Positions 62,536-64,000 of a DNA stretch of 64,000 nucleotides are shown here, piece after piece (within the stretch, counting starts at the first letter, position 1; every line of letters begins with the position of its first letter). The stretch covers positions 62,001-126,000 of the forward strand of contig NZ_CP101731.1 in NCBI RefSeq assembly GCF_031202305.1. The letters run 5' to 3'. The translations under genes and the position numbers were made by a program. Source of the DNA: Pelagibacterium sp. 26DY04 (GTDB taxonomy: Bacteria; Pseudomonadota; Alphaproteobacteria; Rhizobiales; Devosiaceae). The notes below the pieces were generated by a model, which worked only from the letters and a program-made list of their open reading frames with translations, did not search any database and was not told the origin of the DNA.

Positions 62536-63546
62536 ATGGCAATGCGCGCGTCGTCCCTCCCTCGGCAACCCGGTCCTTCAAGGCGGCAAATTCTCAAGAT
62601 CCTCGCCGCCTCGGCCGCCCTCCCCATCGGTGTCGCCGGCTTTCGCCTGTTCGGCCCCCAGCCCACGTTTCATGAATGGCACGGCCAGGCGCTGGGCGCC
62701 CAGGCGTCCATGCGCCTCTGGCACGCCAATCCCGGTCACGCCCGACGCACCCTCGCCCGGATGGCGTCCGAGGTGGCGCGGCTCGAAAATGTCTTCAGCC
62801 TCTACCGTCCCCAAAGCGAGCTCTCCCGACTCAACCGCGACGGCATGCTTTCCGGCGCCTCGCGCGACATGCTCGCGGTGCTCGAACGCTCCCGCGCCAT
62901 TGCCCAGGCGAGCGGCGGGGCATTCGATCCGACCGTGCAGCCGCTCTGGACGCTCTATCAAACCCATTTCGCCCGCCCCTCCCGCTCCGGTCCGCCACCG
63001 GCGGCCCTAGAGGTCGCGCACAACCTCGTCGACTATCGCGGCATCGATCTTTCCGGCAACGCCGTCCGCCTCGCCACCCCCGGCATGGCGCTGACCCTCA
63101 ACGGCATCGCCCAGGGTTACATCACCGATGTGGTGGCCGACCTTCTGCGCAATGAGGGCTTCGATCATGTGGTTGTCGGCCTGGGTGAAACCCGCGTGCT
63201 CGGCACCCACCCCGAGGGCCGCCCCTGGCGGGTGGGCCTGCGCGATTCCGAGGGCGAAACCGCCCGCACCATCGAGCTCGTCGAGGAGGCATCGGCGACC
63301 TCGGGCGGCCATGGCACGGTGTTCGACCCTTCCGGCACCCATCACCACCTCTTTGATCCCCAGACCGGGCTGAGCGCCCATCGCCTGGCCGAAGTCACCG
63401 TCACCGCCCCCCGCGCCACCGATGCAGATGCACTGGCCACCGCCCTGTTCGTCGCCGGCGAACACCGCGCACCCTCCATCCTCGCCACCACCCCCGGCGC
63501 CCGCGCCATCCTCACCCGCACCGATGGGCAAGTGGTGAGATTATAG
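62536..63546 (+). CDS. FAD:protein FMN transferase (ApbE/NosX-like)
   Basis: 336 residues. A Tat-type signal SRRQILKILAASAALPIG is near residue 16-33. GETRVLGTHPEGRPWRVGLRD, TLNGIAQGYITDVVADLL, and EASATSGGHGTVFDPSGTHHHLFDPQTG are the ApbE motifs. It transfers FMN from FAD to a Thr of a target protein, here surely the NosR-like protein next to it. In nos operons this gene is nosX. It ends before a terminator. Confidence 0.92.
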   Translation: MAMRASSLPRQPGPSRRQILKILAASAALPIGVAGFRLFGPQPTFHEWHGQALGAQASMRLWHANPGHARRTLARMASEVARLENVFSLYRPQSELSRLNRDGMLSGASRDMLAVLERSRAIAQASGGAFDPTVQPLWTLYQTHFARPSRSGPPPAALEVAHNLVDYRGIDLSGNAVRLATPGMALTLNGIAQGYITDVVADLLRNEGFDHVVVGLGETRVLGTHPEGRPWRVGLRDSEGETARTIELVEEASATSGGHGTVFDPSGTHHHLFDPQTGLSAHRLAEVTVTAPRATDADALATALFVAGEHRAPSILATTPGARAILTRTDGQVVRL

Positions 63547-63576
63547 GTCAATCGGTATTCCGGGGCAGAAACGACA

Positions 63577-63600
63577 AAAGGTGGCCTTTCGACCACCTTT
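63577..63600. terminator. Terminator between apbE-like gene and infC
   Basis: AAAGGTGG (63577-63584) and CCACCTTT (63593-63600) form an 8-bp stem with an 8-base loop. Runs of A and T flank it in both directions, matching the convergent genes ending at 63546 and 63627. Confidence 0.75.
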
Positions 63601-63626
63601 GAAGCTTGCGGTAATGGACGAGGAGC

Positions 63627-64000
63627 TCAGCGCGGGGCGAGAACCATCACCATCTGGCGCCCTTCGGCGCGGGGGGTGGATTCGACCTTGGTGATCTCCT
63701 CGAACTGATCGCGAACCTTGTTGAGCAGTTCCAGCCCGATTTCCTGGTGCGCCATCTCGCGGCCACGGAAGCGCATGGTCACCTTGACCTTGTCGCCTTC
63801 ACCGATGAACTTTTCGAGCGCACGCATTTTCACGTCATAGTCGTGGGTGTCGATATTGGGCCGGAGCTTGATCTCCTTGACCTCGATCACCTTCTGCTTC
63901 TTGCGGGCCTCTGCGGCCTTCTTCTGGGCGGCGTATTTGAACTTGCCCAGATCCAGGATCTTGCAGACGGGCGGCGTGGAATTGGGAGCGATCTCGACCA
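63627..64000 (-). CDS. infC: Translation initiation factor IF-3, C-terminal part
   Basis: Open to the window edge, so the start lies beyond 64000. The visible 124 or so residues begin [35 protein letters not shown] (the end of the N-domain and linker) and continue [29 protein letters not shown] and [19 protein letters not shown]-3 blocks subunit joining and checks the start codon. Confidence 0.95.
   Translation of the reverse strand, partial: VEIAPNSTPPVCKILDLGKFKYAAQKKAAEARKKQKVIEVKEIKLRPNIDTHDYDVKMRALEKFIGEGDKVKVTMRFRGREMAHQEIGLELLNKVRDQFEEITKVESTPRAEGRQMVMVLAPR

Overview
The window reads as a chromosomal segment of a GC-rich alphaproteobacterium of the Hyphomicrobiales (Rhizobiales), most like the Devosia/Pelagibacterium group. 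The lineage call is an inference from gene content and order: a phoH-ybeY-corC run after miaB, a RegB/RegA (ActS/ActR) pair, a dnaA-dnaN-recF-gyrB block flanked by rpsT, mutM, ubiE, ubiB, coaBC and dut, an Irr-type Fur regulator, a DUF1150/Hsp20 pair, a TIGR02300 protein, and a class II (CP4-like) EPSP synthase. I see no phage, insertion sequence, CRISPR array or plasmid gene. Nearly all of it is housekeeping DNA.

Layout. 0-6.6 kb: the end of miaB, then phoH, ybeY and corC; a convergent redox two-component system (regA, regB); a DUF2852 membrane protein; and a YgjP-type metallopeptidase. 6.6-16.3 kb, all minus strand: a class A penicillin-binding protein, gyrB, recF, dnaN, an inserted acetyltransferase gene and dnaA. 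16.26-17.1 kb: an 835-base gap, the longest gene-free stretch, with repeated GTGAC boxes and two strong stem-loops; it is the best candidate for an origin or dnaA control region. 17.1-24.7 kb: rpsT and mutM (minus), then ubiE-ubiB-coaBC-lipoprotein-dut-DUF2259-moeB-like (plus).

24.8-32 kb, minus strand: fabB, fabA, rpoN, lptB, lptA, lptC, a short RNase D and an iron-type ABC binding protein, then tRNA-Leu. 32.3-36.7 kb: GFA protein, NDUFA9-like protein, GST, queG and an SDR protein. 36.9-42.9 kb: rbfA, truB, an HWE-family sensor kinase, rpsO and pnp. 43-51.6 kb: a YciI/hydrolase/GFA cassette, a small YdeI-type protein, a 2-hydroxyacid dehydrogenase, an SH3 protein, irr, long-form hpf, ptsN, DUF1150, Hsp20, a glycosyltransferase and an epimerase-like protein. 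51.7-57.7 kb: an isolated tadE/tadG-like pair, a full YdeI protein, tRNA-Ala, TIGR02300, aroA and cmk. 57.9-64 kb: rpsA, a VOC protein, a NosR-like flavoprotein with an ApbE flavin transferase but no nosZ, and the start-truncated infC.

Functional themes are replication initiation and the sliding clamp, RNA processing and translation (rbfA, truB, rpsO, pnp, rpsA, rpsT, infC, hpf), the outer envelope (lptABC, PBP, fabAB), ubiquinone synthesis, and redox or iron control (RegBA, Irr, NosR/ApbE). The most interesting items are the GTGAC-box cluster beside dnaA, three copies of a dispersed palindromic repeat, a triplicated 15-base motif around tRNA-Ala, the NosR/ApbE pair without nosZ, a MoeB-like enzyme lacking its zinc cysteines, an HWE kinase inside the rbfA-pnp locus, and a glycine where glyphosate-tolerant CP4 EPSPS has alanine. 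I did not find a clearly new multigene system.
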